A stretch of DNA of 64,000 nt, taken from positions 2,251,559 through 2,315,558 of the forward strand of contig JAMXIF010001194.1 of the NCBI GenBank assembly GCA_028583685.1, read 5' to 3'. The position numbers and the translations under genes are program-made. This document shows, in pieces, positions 1-10,018 of this stretch. Origin of the DNA: Petaurus breviceps papuanus (lineage: Eukaryota > Chordata > Mammalia > Diprotodontia > Petauridae). How positions within the stretch are numbered: position 1 is the first letter of the stretch; each line of letters starts with the position of its first letter. The notes beneath the pieces are model-generated. The model searched no databases, was not told where the DNA came from, and worked only from the letters and a program-made list of their open reading frames with translations.

Positions 1-125
1 ATATTTTCCCTCTAAACCCTCACCTCTTGAAATCCTTAGCTTCCTTTAAGACTCAGCTTAGGCTCCACTTCCTATGGAATCCTTTCCTGATACTCCCAAT
101 TTTTTAGTACTATCTTTGTCTTCAA
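1..125 (+). mobile_element. L2 LINE relic, 3' region
   Basis: The string 'tttaagactcagcttaggct' followed by a 'cacttcctatggaatccttt' segment is a decayed form of the L2 3' region (Cys/Ser-rich RT tail then UTR). Starts outside the window. Confidence 0.6.
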
Positions 126-127
126 AC

Positions 128-330
128 AGCCCGGATTAATGAACAGAGAGCTAGCCTCAGGATCCAGAAGACTTACATCTGATCACGTGACACTGGGCAA
201 ATCATTTCATCTCTCAGTCCCACTGGGAAACTCTCAGAAGCTGCAAGACTGCCAGAAGATGCCAACCTGCACTGAGAGAGGGGGTCTCTTCACAGCAGAG
301 CTCCAGGGACACATGGAGGCCAGCTCAGAC
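128..330 (+). mobile_element. MIR3-type CORE-SINE
   Basis: Shows the tail 'gtgacactgggcaaatcatt' followed by 'atctctcagtcccactggga' and 'ccaacctgcactgagagagg', which is the MIR3/Ther-2 arrangement also seen at 23735 and 40495. Confidence 0.6.
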
Positions 331-339
331 CAGTCGTTC

Positions 340-555
340 TTTAAAGCTGATTGTTAAATTTTCAGTGTGAGCATCTACGCCTCAGAAATCAGCAAACACT
401 ACAAATTGAGGCTTGATTTGTTTTGCTGATTGTCTAGACTTAAATCTACATATCACTTTTTTAAAGAAAGCGATGGAGAATATTAATAATGCATTTTAAA
501 ATTGTATTGCAGGTACTTTTTTTTGGAGAGCCACTTGATAACTATTTACCAGCAT
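340..555 (+). repeat. Family X dispersed repeat, copy 1
   Basis: Shares 'aaattttcagtgtgagcat' and 'gattgtctagacttaa' with copies at 22050, 30655 and 37056 (reverse). The similarity to the 30655 copy continues to 'ctatttaccag' near 550. No family name recognised; ends are approximate. Confidence 0.6.
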
Positions 556-589
556 ACCCCTGCAGAGTTCCCTATATCAATGAAATTGT

Positions 590-732
590 TGTCTCTGTCC
601 CTATTCATCTGTATAAATGTATCTCCCCAGCAAAATGCCACTTCCTTGGTTGATTTGCTTTTTGTCTTCATATGCCTAGTGACTTGCACATAGACCTATA
701 ATAGATGTTTGTTTAATAAACTGAATTGAATT
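590..732 (+). mobile_element. L2 LINE relic, extreme 3' end
   Basis: 'gtgacttgcacatagacc' then 'tttaataaactgaattgaat' is the typical L2 terminus (cacatagtaggtgcttaataaatg form) with its short repeat tail. Confidence 0.55.
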
Positions 733-744
733 TCACTTCTATGG

Positions 745-830
745 GCTTCAGTTTCCTCATCTATAAAATGAGAGGGTTGGATTGGGTCCCTTCTAGATCC
801 AATTTTATGGTTTGATGATACATTGTCCAT
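745..830 (+). mobile_element. MIR 3' part
   Basis: 'cttcagtttcctcatctata' and 'ggattgggtcccttctagat' are the conserved distal part of a MIR CORE-SINE. Confidence 0.6.
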
Positions 831-1084
831 CCAGTGATGTGACCGCAAATATCCAAAGACACATTATTTCAAGGAGCTCAAAGGGCAATGGAGATACACA
901 TGGAGAGGCAGCATATTACTTTATAGGCAAAACATGGAATAAAAAATACAGAATGTGGCAGCTTAGCTAGTTAGTCAAAACTTATTGAGAGCAAGGATTA
1001 ACAACAGGGAGCCCAAGTATTACACCCAAGTAATACCTCTGAAGTATTAGAAAGACCTAGAGGAAAGCTTCCAATGCATTGTGG

Positions 1085-1322
1085 GCAATAATACAGTATA
1101 GTGAAAAGAGTGCTTGACTTGAGCTCTCATCTCTGATGCTTAGTAGCTGTGTGACCATGGACAAGTGACCTCTCTGAGTCTATTTCTCCTTCTGTAAAAT
1201 GGTAATAACAAGAATAACTATAGAACCTATTTCATATGGTTGTTGTACGTGATCAGATGAGATAATTGTATATAAAGCACTTTGCAAACCTCAAAATGTT
1301 ATATAAATGTCAGTGATTATTT
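1085..1322 (+). mobile_element. MIR CORE-SINE, near full length
   Basis: Contains the tRNA-like head remnant, core 'agtagctgtgtgaccatgga', 'ttctgtaaaatggtaataac' and the tail 'gataattgtatataaagcac' in order. Confidence 0.8.
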
Positions 1323-1484
1323 TGGGGTAGATCTTCTCTAGAGAAATTATAAGACACAGAAAAGAATCACACAGGATGAATTGATGATCTTTGAGGTAAT
1401 TTTCAACTCAGATTCTGTAATTCTCTAGAAGACTCAGAAAGCATAGATGGGATGAAGTTATTTTAGGAGAGGGAACACCTATAT

Positions 1485-1640
1485 CAGTGAGCTCACAAAT
1501 GAATGGGTGAGTAAGTATTAAGCCCCTACTGTGTACCATACACTGTGCTAAGCTCTGGGGAGACATAGGGAAAAGGGATACAATCCCTGCTTTCATGAAG
1601 TTTATATTCTAATTGGGGGATACAATGCATCTAAGACAAC
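1485..1640 (-). mobile_element. L2 LINE relic (antisense)
   Basis: 'cctactgtgtaccatacact', 'gtgctaagctctggggagac' and 'caatccctgctttcatgaag' form the antisense L2 3' region, repeated many times in this window. Confidence 0.55.
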
Positions 1641-2170
1641 TCAGCTACAAGGCAAATGGAAGGGCCTGGTGGGCCTTAAGGCACACTCACATCTCATGTG
1701 GAGATGCCTGCATTGTCTGGGCAGATAATGGGACCCCTTGGCCCTCCATCTTACTGGAAGAACTGTAATTGTTGACTTCCTGCTCATTCAAGTAATAATG
1801 AAATAGAGTCCATAGTTGAATCATTGTTGACAGACAATTAAACCTCAAGGTCATCTTTCTAAAAATAAATTCTGCTGAGCAGAATAAAAAAGAAGATGAG
1901 TGAGATTGGTTAGAAAATGACCTAAGCCAAGAAGATGCATGGAACTGGTTTTGTAATAAACTTGTTATGTGGAGGGATACTCCATTTAATAGGTATTCTG
2001 GTTAATTGGGGGGAGGGGGCAAGCAACTCTACAGATAAGGCATGAGGACTGAGGGAAGGCGTAGCTACATAATTACTTGTATGAAAGAGATCTGGGGGTT
2101 TTCACGAACTGCAATATAAACAGGGTAATACAGAGGTCAAAAAACCTACTGTAGTTCTGGACCACATCCA
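1641..2170. other. Unresolved sequence
   Basis: No repeat family, open frame of note or regulatory pattern recognised. It contains a short G-rich run near 2010. Confidence 0.5.
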
Positions 2171-2443
2171 TGTTGTTGTTGTTCTCATTAAGCTGTTTTT
2201 CAGTCGTGTCTGACTCTTCATGACCCCATTTGGGGTTTTCTTGGCAAAGATACTGGAAATGGTTTGCCACTTCCTTCTCCAGCTCATTTCACAGAGGAGA
2301 AAACTGAGGCAAACAGGGTTAAGTGACTTGTCCAGGGTCACACAGCTAAGTTAGTGACTGAGGCAGGATTGGAACTCAGGAAGATCAGTCTTCCTGACTC
2401 CAGCCCCAGTGCACTGTCCACTGCACCACATAGTTGCCTCCAT
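2171..2443 (-). mobile_element. Mar1-type CORE-SINE
   Basis: Full reverse copy: 'ttgttgttgttctcattaag' tail, 'tggggttttcttggcaaaga', 'gaggaaaactgaggcaaaca'-type core and the 5' end near 'tagttgcctcc'. The AAC-rich tail resembles RTE/BovB-type LINE tails, as known for this family. Confidence 0.85.
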
Positions 2444-2459
2444 AGAAGTACACTGTCTA

Positions 2460-2620
2460 GGGGCGGCCAGGTGGCTCAGCGAGTAAGAGCACTGGCTCCA
2501 GTGTCGGGATGACCTGGATCAAATCTGGGCTCTGATACTTAGCACCATACCCAGAAATAACTGGCCATGTAAACTTGAGCAAGTTACTTAACCCCGAATG
2601 CTTTAAAAAAAAAAAAAAAA
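2460..2620 (+). mobile_element. Short marsupial SINE, variant A
   Basis: Begins 'ggggcggccaggtggctcag', has the diagnostic 'agtgtcgggatgacctgg' and 'agaaataactggccatgtaa' and ends in about 17 A. Flanked by 16-bp target duplications (2444-2459 and 2621-2636) with one mismatch, so a fairly young insertion. Confidence 0.9.
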
Positions 2621-2639
2621 AGAAGTACACTTTCTAAAA

Positions 2640-3138
2640 CAAAAGTGGCTACGGTCCTTCTCTTCTGTCCCCTGGCCAGATCCCATTGGAATATTGAATT
2701 CCATTCAAGGAAACACATTTTTAGAAGGACATTGGCACCTACACCCAGAAGACAGCAACCAGGACAATAAAAAGAATGGAGACTTCTTCCTGCATCAACT
2801 GGTACAAAGAGCTAGCTAAAGTATCTGAACATCTGTCATGTTCTGCTTGGTCTTACGGGTGGGACTAGGAGTGAGAGTATTGGGGGGACCCTTTGTTGTC
2901 CCCATTTAGTGGGAGGGGAGGGTTACAAGGAGGCAGATCTTGGCTCAAGCTGAAGAAACCCTTTGTAGCGATGCTCGCTGTCTGATCAATGACACAGATT
3001 GCTGCCCCAAAAGACAGTGAGTTCCCCGTCATGTTTAAGAGGACCACTTGTCAGGAATCAGATCAGGTGCATCTTTCCAGTTGAATTAAATGTTCTCTGA
3101 GGTCTTTTCTAACTCTAAGATTCTGTGATTCTATGAAT
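2640..3138 (+). mobile_element. CR1/L3 LINE relic with terminus
   Basis: 'attccattcaaggaaacaca', 'ctgttctgcttggtc'-like sequence and the terminal 'tctaactctaagattctgtg' followed by 'attctatgaa' match the CR1-type 3' end with its short terminal repeats. Internal parts are degraded. Confidence 0.6.
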
Positions 3139-3139
3139 T

Positions 3140-4184
3140 CTTGTTCATTGAAATTGTCCAGAGCCCTGGGTAACTGACCTGGGTGGGCCCAATGGGATCC
3201 TCCACAAGACTGGAGCCCCCATTTTGGCTCCTTCCTCCACCCTAAACTATGGTGTTTGCAAGACCTTTATCCACCATTTAGGGAAGATGTTCTCAGTAGC
3301 TCCCTAGGGAGAGAGAAGCCAGACCTTTCTAATGAGAAATGAATATCCATACCCAGGCTTGTGTCTCTTGGATAATTAACTTGGATCAGTTCTTTTCACA
3401 TGGAAATGACTTGCTCACAGAACTGGCAGCTGGAACTCTTCCCCCCATCTCCTCCTTCCCAGCTGGAAGGGTGCGGTAGTGGGAAGGGGGGAGGGGTCAC
3501 AGAGAGGAATGACGGGCTCCATATTTAATCAGGAAGACCTGAAGCAGGATCTCTTCCTGTCAGCCTGGAACTCAAGGACTCATAGCTCCCCATCTACAGG
3601 AGATGCCCACTGCAGAGTTTGGTTCATGCTGATCTATGCAGTATTATTACATAATCAGGTCCTAATGACCTTTCACCAAAGTTCTCTTTAAATGCTTCAT
3701 CAGAGACATTTCCATTTCAGGATGGGAGTTAGTGGGGGAGCTGCTGTGCCATTCAGGTATACAGCCAGTTGAGATGCACCACATGAGGCATATGACAATG
3801 AGGGAAGGCAGACTCCAAGAGAAGAAGCTCCATAGGAAGTAGAACCTTCAGGGATAGTGGCCCAGGACTGGGCAATTAAATGGGGCTGGTTATAGCCCAT
3901 ATACAGGGAGGAATTGCACCTCCTAGAAGCTTGTGCCCAGGGGCAAAGCACCAGCTGTTCCATCCTAGTTACAGCTCTGTCTCATTATGACATGGAGGTG
4001 ACCAGACTTTTGAAGCCTATGCCCGTCATATGTACCAGTCTTCCTAGAACTATTCTGGTTAAATATAGAAAGCTTCTGAAAGTTTGGCCACAAGGTACTG
4101 AGTTTTGGCCACAGAAGCTCTAAAAGACCCACTAAATCACAGAAGGATCATGACCTGGGTCACTGGAAGGAGAAGCTACACAAA
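3140..4184. other. Unresolved sequence
   Basis: Mostly unique-looking. A G-rich stretch lies at 3475-3500. Opposed open frames of 87 and 69 codons near 3700-4120 show no recognisable domain and overlap each other, which argues against coding. Confidence 0.5.
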
Positions 4185-4440
4185 CCTTTTAATAATTCAC
4201 ATTCACAAATAATTGCACTACAAAGGGTCATTCTCACAACAGCCCTGAGGTTAATAATATAAGTCTCTCTTTTATGGATGAGAAAACCAAGCAGAAAGGG
4301 CAAAGGGGGTTCAGAGAGGGAATTGACGTGCCCGAGGTCACACAGCAAGCTGGCGACAGATCAGGGACTTCTACCCAGGTAATCCCAAAGGTACAACTCG
4401 GTCCCAATCCTTCTCCTGCCCCGCATCACTGCTTCCTAGC
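4185..4440 (-). mobile_element. MIR CORE-SINE (antisense)
   Basis: 'ggatgagaaaaccaagcaga' through 'gaggtcacacagcaagctgg' is the reversed MIR core, preceded by 'cattctcacaacagccctga'. Confidence 0.7.
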
Positions 4441-4454
4441 CAGGGGGAAATGCT

Positions 4455-4590
4455 GAATCTCAGCTTTCTCATCTGAAAAGCAGATCATAGTAGCATCTAC
4501 TTCCCAGGATTGCAATGATTAAATAAGAAAATATGCATTAAGCACTGTGCAAACCATAAGGTACAGTAGAAATGCAAGCTACCATCACCA
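4455..4590 (+). mobile_element. MIR 3' part
   Basis: 'tcagctttctcatctgaaaa', 'atcatagtagcatctacttc' and 'taagcactgtgcaaacc' are the distal MIR segments. Confidence 0.65.
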
Positions 4591-4641
4591 CCACTGCCAC
4601 TGTCATCATCATCATCATCATCATCAACACCATCATCACTC
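4581..4641 (+). repeat. Trinucleotide microsatellite (CAT/CAC)n
   Basis: Runs of cac then cat units. It grew at the end of the preceding MIR and gives a His-rich but meaningless open frame. Confidence 0.9.
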
Positions 4642-4785
4642 TATTTCACATTTCTATAGGGATTTAAGATTCATAAAGCATTTTCTAAATAGCACTTTTT
4701 TGAGGTTGGCAATGGAAGTATCCCCATTCTACAGAAGAGGAAACTGAGCCCAAGGAGACAACTCACCCAAGGACACATACATAGT
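4642..4785 (-). mobile_element. MIR CORE-SINE fragment (antisense)
   Basis: 'gatttaagattcataaagca', 'tctacagaagaggaaactga' and 'caaggacacatacatag' give a reversed MIR. Confidence 0.6.
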
Positions 4786-4819
4786 TTCAATTAATTGAGA
4801 GTTCCAGTTAATCAAGAGC

Positions 4820-4860
4820 AAGATAGAATAGTGGATAGAGAGGCAGCCTCGGAGTCATGG
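4820..4860 (+). mobile_element. SINE 5' head fragment
   Basis: 'gatagaatagtggatagaga' and 'gcagcctcggagtca' match a Mar1/MIR head; the rest is missing. Confidence 0.4.
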
Positions 4861-4914
4861 ATAAAAATAGTAATAATTAATTATAAGTTTGTATGTTTGT
4901 TATAATTTATATTA

Positions 4915-5135
4915 ATAATTATTATTAGCATTTATATAGCATTTTAAGATTTACCAAATACCATATATGTGAAAATCAAATGAGTTTACATATATGTGTA
5001 GATATAATACCATTTAAATGACATTATATATGTTTATATATGTGTGTGTATATATATAGATCCATATGCACATATAGATTTAGAAATATAATTTGATTCT
5101 CACAGCAGCCTTGGTAGGTAAATACTATTATCCCC
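4915..5135 (-). mobile_element. MIR (antisense) split by a TA/TG microsatellite
   Basis: Starts 'ttagcatttatatagcattt' and resumes near 5094 with 'attctcacagcagccttggt' and 'actattatccccac'. The middle, 4985-5090, is TATATG-type simple sequence. Confidence 0.55.
4985..5090 (+). repeat. Degenerate TATG/TGTA simple repeat
   Basis: Alternating purine-pyrimidine runs such as 'tatatatgtttatatatgtg' and 'tgtgtgtatatatatag' inside the split MIR. Confidence 0.7.
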
Positions 5136-5138
5136 ACA

Positions 5139-5660
5139 TTTCTATAGCACCTTAAGACTTGCAAAGTGCTTAACGTGTGTACATACATACATATATACAT
5201 ATACCTACACACAATCTCACTTAAATGATGTATGTATATATGTATATGTGGGGAAGTTAGGTGGTATCGTGGCTAGAGAGCCAGGCCTAGAGTCAGCAAG
5301 ACTCATCTTCCTGGGTTCAAATTCAGTCTCAGACTCTTACTAGCTGTGTAACCCTGGGCAAGTCACTTAATCCTGTTTGCCTCAGTTTCCTCATCTGCAA
5401 AACATCCTGGAGAAGGAAACAGTAAATGGCTCCAATATCTTTGCCAAGAAGACCCCAAATGAGATCATGTAGAGGTAGACACAACTCAACAACAACAGCA
5501 ACAATAATTATCCTCATTTTACAGACAAAGAAACCAAGGCAGAAAGAGGTTAAGTGACTTGCCCAAGGTCACATAGCTAGCAAATGTCTAAAACCAAATA
5601 TGAACTCATGTCTTCTTGCTTCAAGGTCCAGCATTCTATCCTCTGGGTCACCTAATAGGA
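5139..5660 (-). mobile_element. MIR (antisense) split by a microsatellite and a Mar1 SINE
   Basis: Begins 'atttctatagcaccttaaga' at 5139, runs into a TACA/TATG simple repeat, is interrupted by Mar1 at 5249-5507, and resumes 'attatcctcattttacagac' with the core 'aaggtcacatagctagcaaa'. Confidence 0.65.
5249..5507 (+). mobile_element. Mar1-type CORE-SINE
   Basis: 'gccaggcctagagtcagcaa', 'tagctgtgtaaccctgggca', 'gtttcctcatctgcaaaaca' and the AAC-rich end 'caactcaacaacaacagcaa' in order. Inserted in an older reversed MIR. Confidence 0.8.
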
Positions 5661-5815
5661 AGACCTTGATTCAGCTCCCTTCTCTGACACATACAGACTG
5701 TGCAACCCTGGTTAAGTCTCTTAACCTTTCAGTGCTTCCCCAACACTTTAAGAATATAAGTTACAGGGACAGTGATGACTTACACTGGTTAGGGAGTTTC
5801 CTTAATGTGAGTTGA
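5660..5815 (+). mobile_element. MIR3-type CORE-SINE
   Basis: 'tgtgcaaccctggttaagtc', 'acctttcagtgcttccccaa' and 'tttaagaatataagttacag' follow the MIR3 order. Confidence 0.65.
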
Positions 5816-5828
5816 CATCTAAATGAGA

Positions 5829-5950
5829 TTGTGTGTGTGTGTGTGTATGTATATGTGTATGTACACATATATACATATGCATAATTATGTATATAATCTC
5901 ATTATATATAATTTATTATATAGTTTATGTTTTATTATATTATTTCTGTT
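5829..5950 (+). repeat. (TG)n grading into (TA)n simple sequence
   Basis: 'tgtgtgtgtgtgtgtatgta' followed by TATA-rich sequence. It gives two overlapping Cys/Tyr-rich open frames that are not genes. Confidence 0.85.
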
Positions 5951-6107
5951 ACATATTTACCATAAGCATCTATACTCTCACTGGATTCTCCTATGCATGT
6001 TTTGTACATCTTAAGTGATAAATAATTGCTAATTCTAATACTAATTATTATTCTCATTACCACTGACTCAGAGGCTAGTTCTTTCTCTACTCTACCAAGC
6101 TCTCTCT

Positions 6108-6196
6108 CTCTTTTTTTTTTTTTTTTGGCTTTTTGGAGGGCAGTTGGGGTTAAGTGACTTGCCCAAGGTCACATGGCTAGTTTTTGTGTTAATCCC
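6108..6196 (-). mobile_element. Short marsupial SINE, variant B, truncated
   Basis: T-run then 'ggctttttggagggcagttg', 'aagtgacttgcccaaggtca' and 'tggctagtttttgtgtt', which is the 3' half of variant B reversed. The 5' half is absent. Confidence 0.7.
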
Positions 6197-6451
6197 ATGC
6201 TGTCTTGATTATATGCTGCTCTTCCCTACGAGGAAGTCTCAGGTCTGGCTCTCCTGCCTACCCTGACTGGTGAGTCAAGAGGTTAGTGTATTGCATCAGA
6301 ACATCCCCCCTGTTACAGGCTTACTGTGTTCCAATGAGGGACATGCTCAGATACCCTGTGGCATGAAGATTATGGTCTCATTAAAAGTCAGAGTAGATCA
6401 CATCTAAGTGTTTGACATCCAGGCTCCTCTATATCAGAAAATGTGGAGTAA

Positions 6452-6580
6452 TTCAATTCAGTTTAATGAAGCCAGGATTTATTAAGCTATCCAAAGTCTG
6501 TTCTGGGTACTAGAGGTACAAAGACAAACATTAGGCAATCCCTGCCCTCAAGGAGCATAGATTCTACTCTGGAAAAGACC
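6452..6580 (-). mobile_element. L2 LINE relic (antisense)
   Basis: 'attcaattcagtttaatgaa', 'gtactagaggtacaaagaca' and 'ccctgccctcaaggagcata' are the antisense L2 landmarks. Confidence 0.55.
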
Positions 6581-6694
6581 GAAGAAGGGCTATTTTGTCA
6601 TCACTCCTGAGATCACAACCTAGGATTCAAACAGGATTCATCTCCTGCCCTTTATTTCAGGCCTTCTTTGGCCTCACTTAATAAGAGAGGAGAG

Positions 6695-6840
6695 TGTGGA
6701 GTAGTAGGGAGTGCCCTGGCCCTAGGATCAGGAAACTTTCCTTTAAATCCTGGTTTTGATCACTTACTAGCTTTGTGATCTTAGGGAAATCACTTGACAT
6801 CTCTGAGACTTACTTTCTTCATCTGTAAAATAGATAGATG
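6695..6840 (+). mobile_element. MIR CORE-SINE
   Basis: 'gtgccctggccctaggatca', 'cactgactagc'-like core at 6765 and 'cttcatctgtaaaatagata' in order. The 3' end runs into a purine repeat. Confidence 0.65.
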
Positions 6841-6900
6841 AGAGACAAAAAGAGAGACAGAGAGAGAAAGAGACACATAGCACGAGACAGAGACAGGAAA
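6840..6900 (+). repeat. Purine-rich (AGAGAC)n simple sequence
   Basis: 'gagagacaaaaagagagaca' and related units at the junction of a MIR and an L2 relic. Confidence 0.8.
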
Positions 6901-7268
6901 TATTTATTGTTTCCTATGTGCCAGACACTATGCTAAGCTCTGAGAATATAACATAAACTAACAAGAGAGTCCCTACCCTAAAGAATTTACATTCTGGGGC
7001 GGCCAGGTAGCACAGCGAGTAAAAGCACCGGCCCCAGTGTTGGGTTGACCTGGGAATCGAATCCAGGCTCAGATACTTAGCACCACACCCAGAAATAACT
7101 GGCCGTGTAACCTTGAGCAAGTTACTTAACCCCAATAGCTTAAAAAAAAAAAAGGAATTTACATTCTTCTATGGAAAGGTAAAAAAGAAAGGGGGAATAG
7201 AAGGGATGAGGTAGAAATAAAGGTCTCTGATTCAAAGAAAAGCTTGGGAGGAGATGGAGAAGGCTGGA
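6900..7268 (-). mobile_element. L2 LINE relic (antisense) split by a SINE
   Basis: 'tgtgccagacactatgctaa' and 'agtccctaccctaaagaatt' before the SINE at 6996, and 'tctatggaaaggtaaa' after it. The relic may continue beyond the LINE-1 insertion at 7280. Confidence 0.55.
6996..7154 (+). mobile_element. Short marsupial SINE, variant A
   Basis: 'ggggcggccaggtagcacag', 'cagtgttgggttgacctggg', 'agaaataactggccgtgtaa' and an A-tail. Exact 13-bp target duplication 'gaatttacattct' at 6983-6995 and 7155-7167. Confidence 0.92.
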
Positions 7269-7279
7269 GAATGAGTTGA

Positions 7280-8011
7280 CTTAATAGTATTTTATTTTTT
7301 TCCAATTATTTGTAAAGATAACTTTCAACATTCATTTTTATATAAGATTTTGAGTTCCAATTTTTTTTCTCCCTCCCTTCTCTTCCTCCTCCCCAAAATA
7401 GCAAGCAATCTGATATAGGCAATACATGTATAATCATATTAAACATATTTCCACATTAGTCATGTTGTGAAAGAAGAATCAGAACAAAAGGGAAAAACCA
7501 CAAGAAAGAAGCAAAAAGAGAGAAAATAGTACACTTCGATCTGCATTCAGACTCCATAGTTCTTTCTCTGGATGTGGATAGCATTTTCCAACATCAGTCT
7601 TAGATCATTGTATTGTTGAAAAGAGCTAAATCTGTCAAAGATGGTCATAGCACAATGTTGCTGTCACTGTATATGATGTTGTCCTGGTTCTGTTCACTTC
7701 ACTCAGCATCAGTTCATACAAATCTTTCCATATTTTTCTGAAATCCACCTGCTCATCATTTCTTACAGCACAATTATATTCCATGACATTCATATACCAC
7801 AGCTTATCCAACCATTCTTCAATTTATGGGCATACCCTGAATTTCCATTTCTTTGCCACCACAAAAGTGACTGCTGTAAATATTTTTGTACATGTGGGTC
7901 CTTTTCCCTTTTCTATGGTCTCTTTGGGATACAGACCTAGTAGTGACACTGCTGGATCAGAGGGTATGAACAGTTTGTTGCCCCTTGGGCATAGTTCCAA
8001 ATTGCAATGGG
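7280..8011 (-). mobile_element. LINE-1 3' UTR copy, 5' truncated
   Basis: Antisense L1 3' UTR landmarks: 'attccatgacattcatatac', 'catttctttgccaccacaaa', 'atttttgtacatgtgggtcc' and 'gtgacactgctggatcagag'. Flanked by 'gaatgagttga' at 7269-7279 and 8012-8022, so this is one target-primed insertion on the minus strand, 5' truncated at 8011. It carries no usable open frame. Confidence 0.85.
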
Positions 8012-8174
8012 GAATGAGTTGAACTGGGAGTAGTGATCATGACAGGGCCCATCATAAAATGGCAGCCTGGGCTAGGGACTCATCAATCAGGAGAGCAGGA
8101 TCCAGAGTAGAGGGTACTTGGGAGGGAGAAGGGTGCAGGGCAAGGCTGCTGTGGAGAAGGTAGAGAAGATATGA

Positions 8175-8635
8175 CGATAATACTTACATGACCTACCCTA
8201 TAGAACTGTTGCAAGGAAAATGCCTTACAAACCTTACAACTCTATGGAAATTTCTAGCATGCCTGATAGAAAGAGCTCTGGGCTAGGAGTCAGGAGATTT
8301 ACCACTAATTAACCTTGTGACCCTGGTGACTCTGGTCACACCAATAACTACCCATGTCAGAGTGAGGATTATATTCAAAGGGAAACAGGGGGGGACTATG
8401 TTCACAAATGGTGAGAGACACCCAAGAGAAACTGGGTTCCCTGAGGAAAGAACTTGGGATGCTGGGAGCTGGAATCAGTAGGTACTGGTAGAGAGGAGGC
8501 ATTCCTAGTTCTTGAACCATAAGGAATTGAGCTTTCAAGTCGCTTCACCTATATGGGCCTCAATTGACTCATCTACAAAATGATAGCAGAGATCTTTCTT
8601 ATCTCAACCCAGCAATGTAACAGTGTAAAAATGCT
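8175..8635 (+). mobile_element. MIR and MIR3-like CORE-SINE fragments
   Basis: MIR 3' pieces at 8175-8255 ('gataatacttacatgaccta', 'ttgcaaggaaaatgcctta') and 8535-8635 ('tgggcctcaattgactcatc'), with a MIR3-like stretch 'ggtactggtagagaggaggc' near 8480 between them. Confidence 0.5.
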
Positions 8636-8772
8636 TTAAAACTAGGAAATTCAGTACAGAGGGGAGACATCATCACTGCTGGGGGTCCAGCCCCCAAGAG
8701 CAGCCACTGAGGGAACTGGAAATTTTGTGGCCAGCAGCATTATCACCCACCAAAATAAGGGTGGCTTTGGGG

Positions 8773-8835
8773 TATATGTGTGTGTCTCTGTCTGTGTCTG
8801 TGTGTCTGGATGTGTGTGTGCATGTGTGTGTCAGT
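8773..8835 (+). repeat. (TG)n / (TGTCTG)n simple sequence
   Basis: 'gtgtgtgtctctgtctgtgt' and 'gatgtgtgtgtgcatgtgtg'. Opposed Cys- and Thr/His-rich open frames arise from it. Confidence 0.85.
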
Positions 8836-8839
8836 GAAA

Positions 8840-9440
8840 CCCCACAGAGGATCACCAGCCCTCTTAAGCATTCAGCAGAGATCACTCAGTGCTGGGGGTT
8901 CTGAAATTAAATCTTCAGGAGTACTCCATCAGCTGAGTGGGATGTATGCATGTGTGCATGTACCCTGTGATGGCTGTTGGAGAGGGAATTCTGGAAAGGG
9001 GGAGCAGAGATTTTTATAAATGAAGAATGTAGCTGAGTTGATGTTGCACAGATTAAACTACTTGAGGTGGGGGGATGCTAGAGGGGGGTCTGGGTTGTTT
9101 TCAGCTTTGCTGAGCCCCTGGGAGTGTGAAGACCACGTCAGGAACAATTTCTTTCACAGATCTCTCAAGCCACCTGGGTTGGACTCAGCCCTCATTCCCT
9201 TTGTGCCCAGCTCCAAACCACTTTGTCCTACATCTGTCCGGACAACTCCATTAAATTTTCATGTGAAAGGCAGCAGCATCGTGCTGCCCCGAGACCTGAC
9301 ATTCAGGGGGGAGGGCACCATCTGCTCGGAGACTCCAAGCATTGTGCTGAGAATTGCATTTTTGCTTTGACACTGACAAGCCAGAGATGGTTCATAGGAA
9401 GGGGTCGAGCAGAGACAGGAAAACCAGCAGAAGGCAGCTT
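8840..9440. other. Repeat-poor block, possible conserved non-coding DNA
   Basis: No repeat signature. Contains balanced, low-CpG sequence such as 'ccattaaattttcatgtgaa' near 9250. The open frame of 116 codons at 9020-9370 has no domain and overlaps open frames in other phases. Conservation is inferred only from the lack of repeats. Confidence 0.35.
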
Positions 9441-9599
9441 TCATTGACTAGGAAACTGAGGGCAGCCCCGCCTAAGGTTTCTGCTCCTGGAACCCAATTT
9501 CCCTCTTGATAAGGGCTGCCATCTCCATCTGTGAAAACAGACCCTGAGTCCCTTTGGAGCCCACCCTCCATGTGGCACCCCTTCTTCCCAAGAGACAAC

Positions 9600-9710
9600 A
9601 AGAGAGGAGACATAATCTCCCACTGGCAGGGGTTGCTGGTGGTTGAGAACACTACGCATTGGTAGGGAGGGGACACTCCCAGTTTCTGAACCATGGAAAA
9701 AGACTGCTTT
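9600..9710 (+). mobile_element. MIR3-like fragment
   Basis: 'acgcattggtagggagggga' and 'actcccagtttctgaacc' resemble the MIR3 distal part and the fragment near 8480. Confidence 0.35.
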
Positions 9711-9836
9711 ATCCCAGGTTTCCAAGCCTGGAGTTTGCAGGAATAAAGCTGAGTAGACTCCAGCCTTCAAGGCAGAGGTGAATTGGCTTCTCTGCTTCAG
9801 TTGTGAAGTCTCAGCTCTGAAGCAGAGGCCTAAATT

Positions 9837-10018
9837 GTTATTTATTTTATTTTATTTTATTTGCTTTTTGGAGGGGGGAAGGCAGGGCAATTGGGATTAA
9901 GTGACTAGCCCAAGGTCACACAGCTAGTGAATATTAAGTGTCTGAGGTCAGATTTGAACTCAGGTCCTCCTGACTCCAGGGCCAGTGCTGTATTCACTGT
10001 GCCACCTAGCTGCCCCCG
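9837..10018 (-). mobile_element. Short marsupial SINE
   Basis: A (TTTTA)n tail then 'ttttggaggggggaaggcag', 'aaggtcacacagctagtgaa' and the 5' end 'gccacctagctgcccc'. Target duplication 'gcctaaatt' at 9828-9836 and 10021-10029. Confidence 0.85.

Noticed and set aside
2460-2620. tRNA-like heads of the SINEs as tRNA genes
   Set aside because: Each is followed by a SINE body, A-tail and target duplication; no intact tRNA fold was seen anywhere.
8780-9019. Cys-rich small protein
   Set aside because: The Cys residues come from a (TG)n run.
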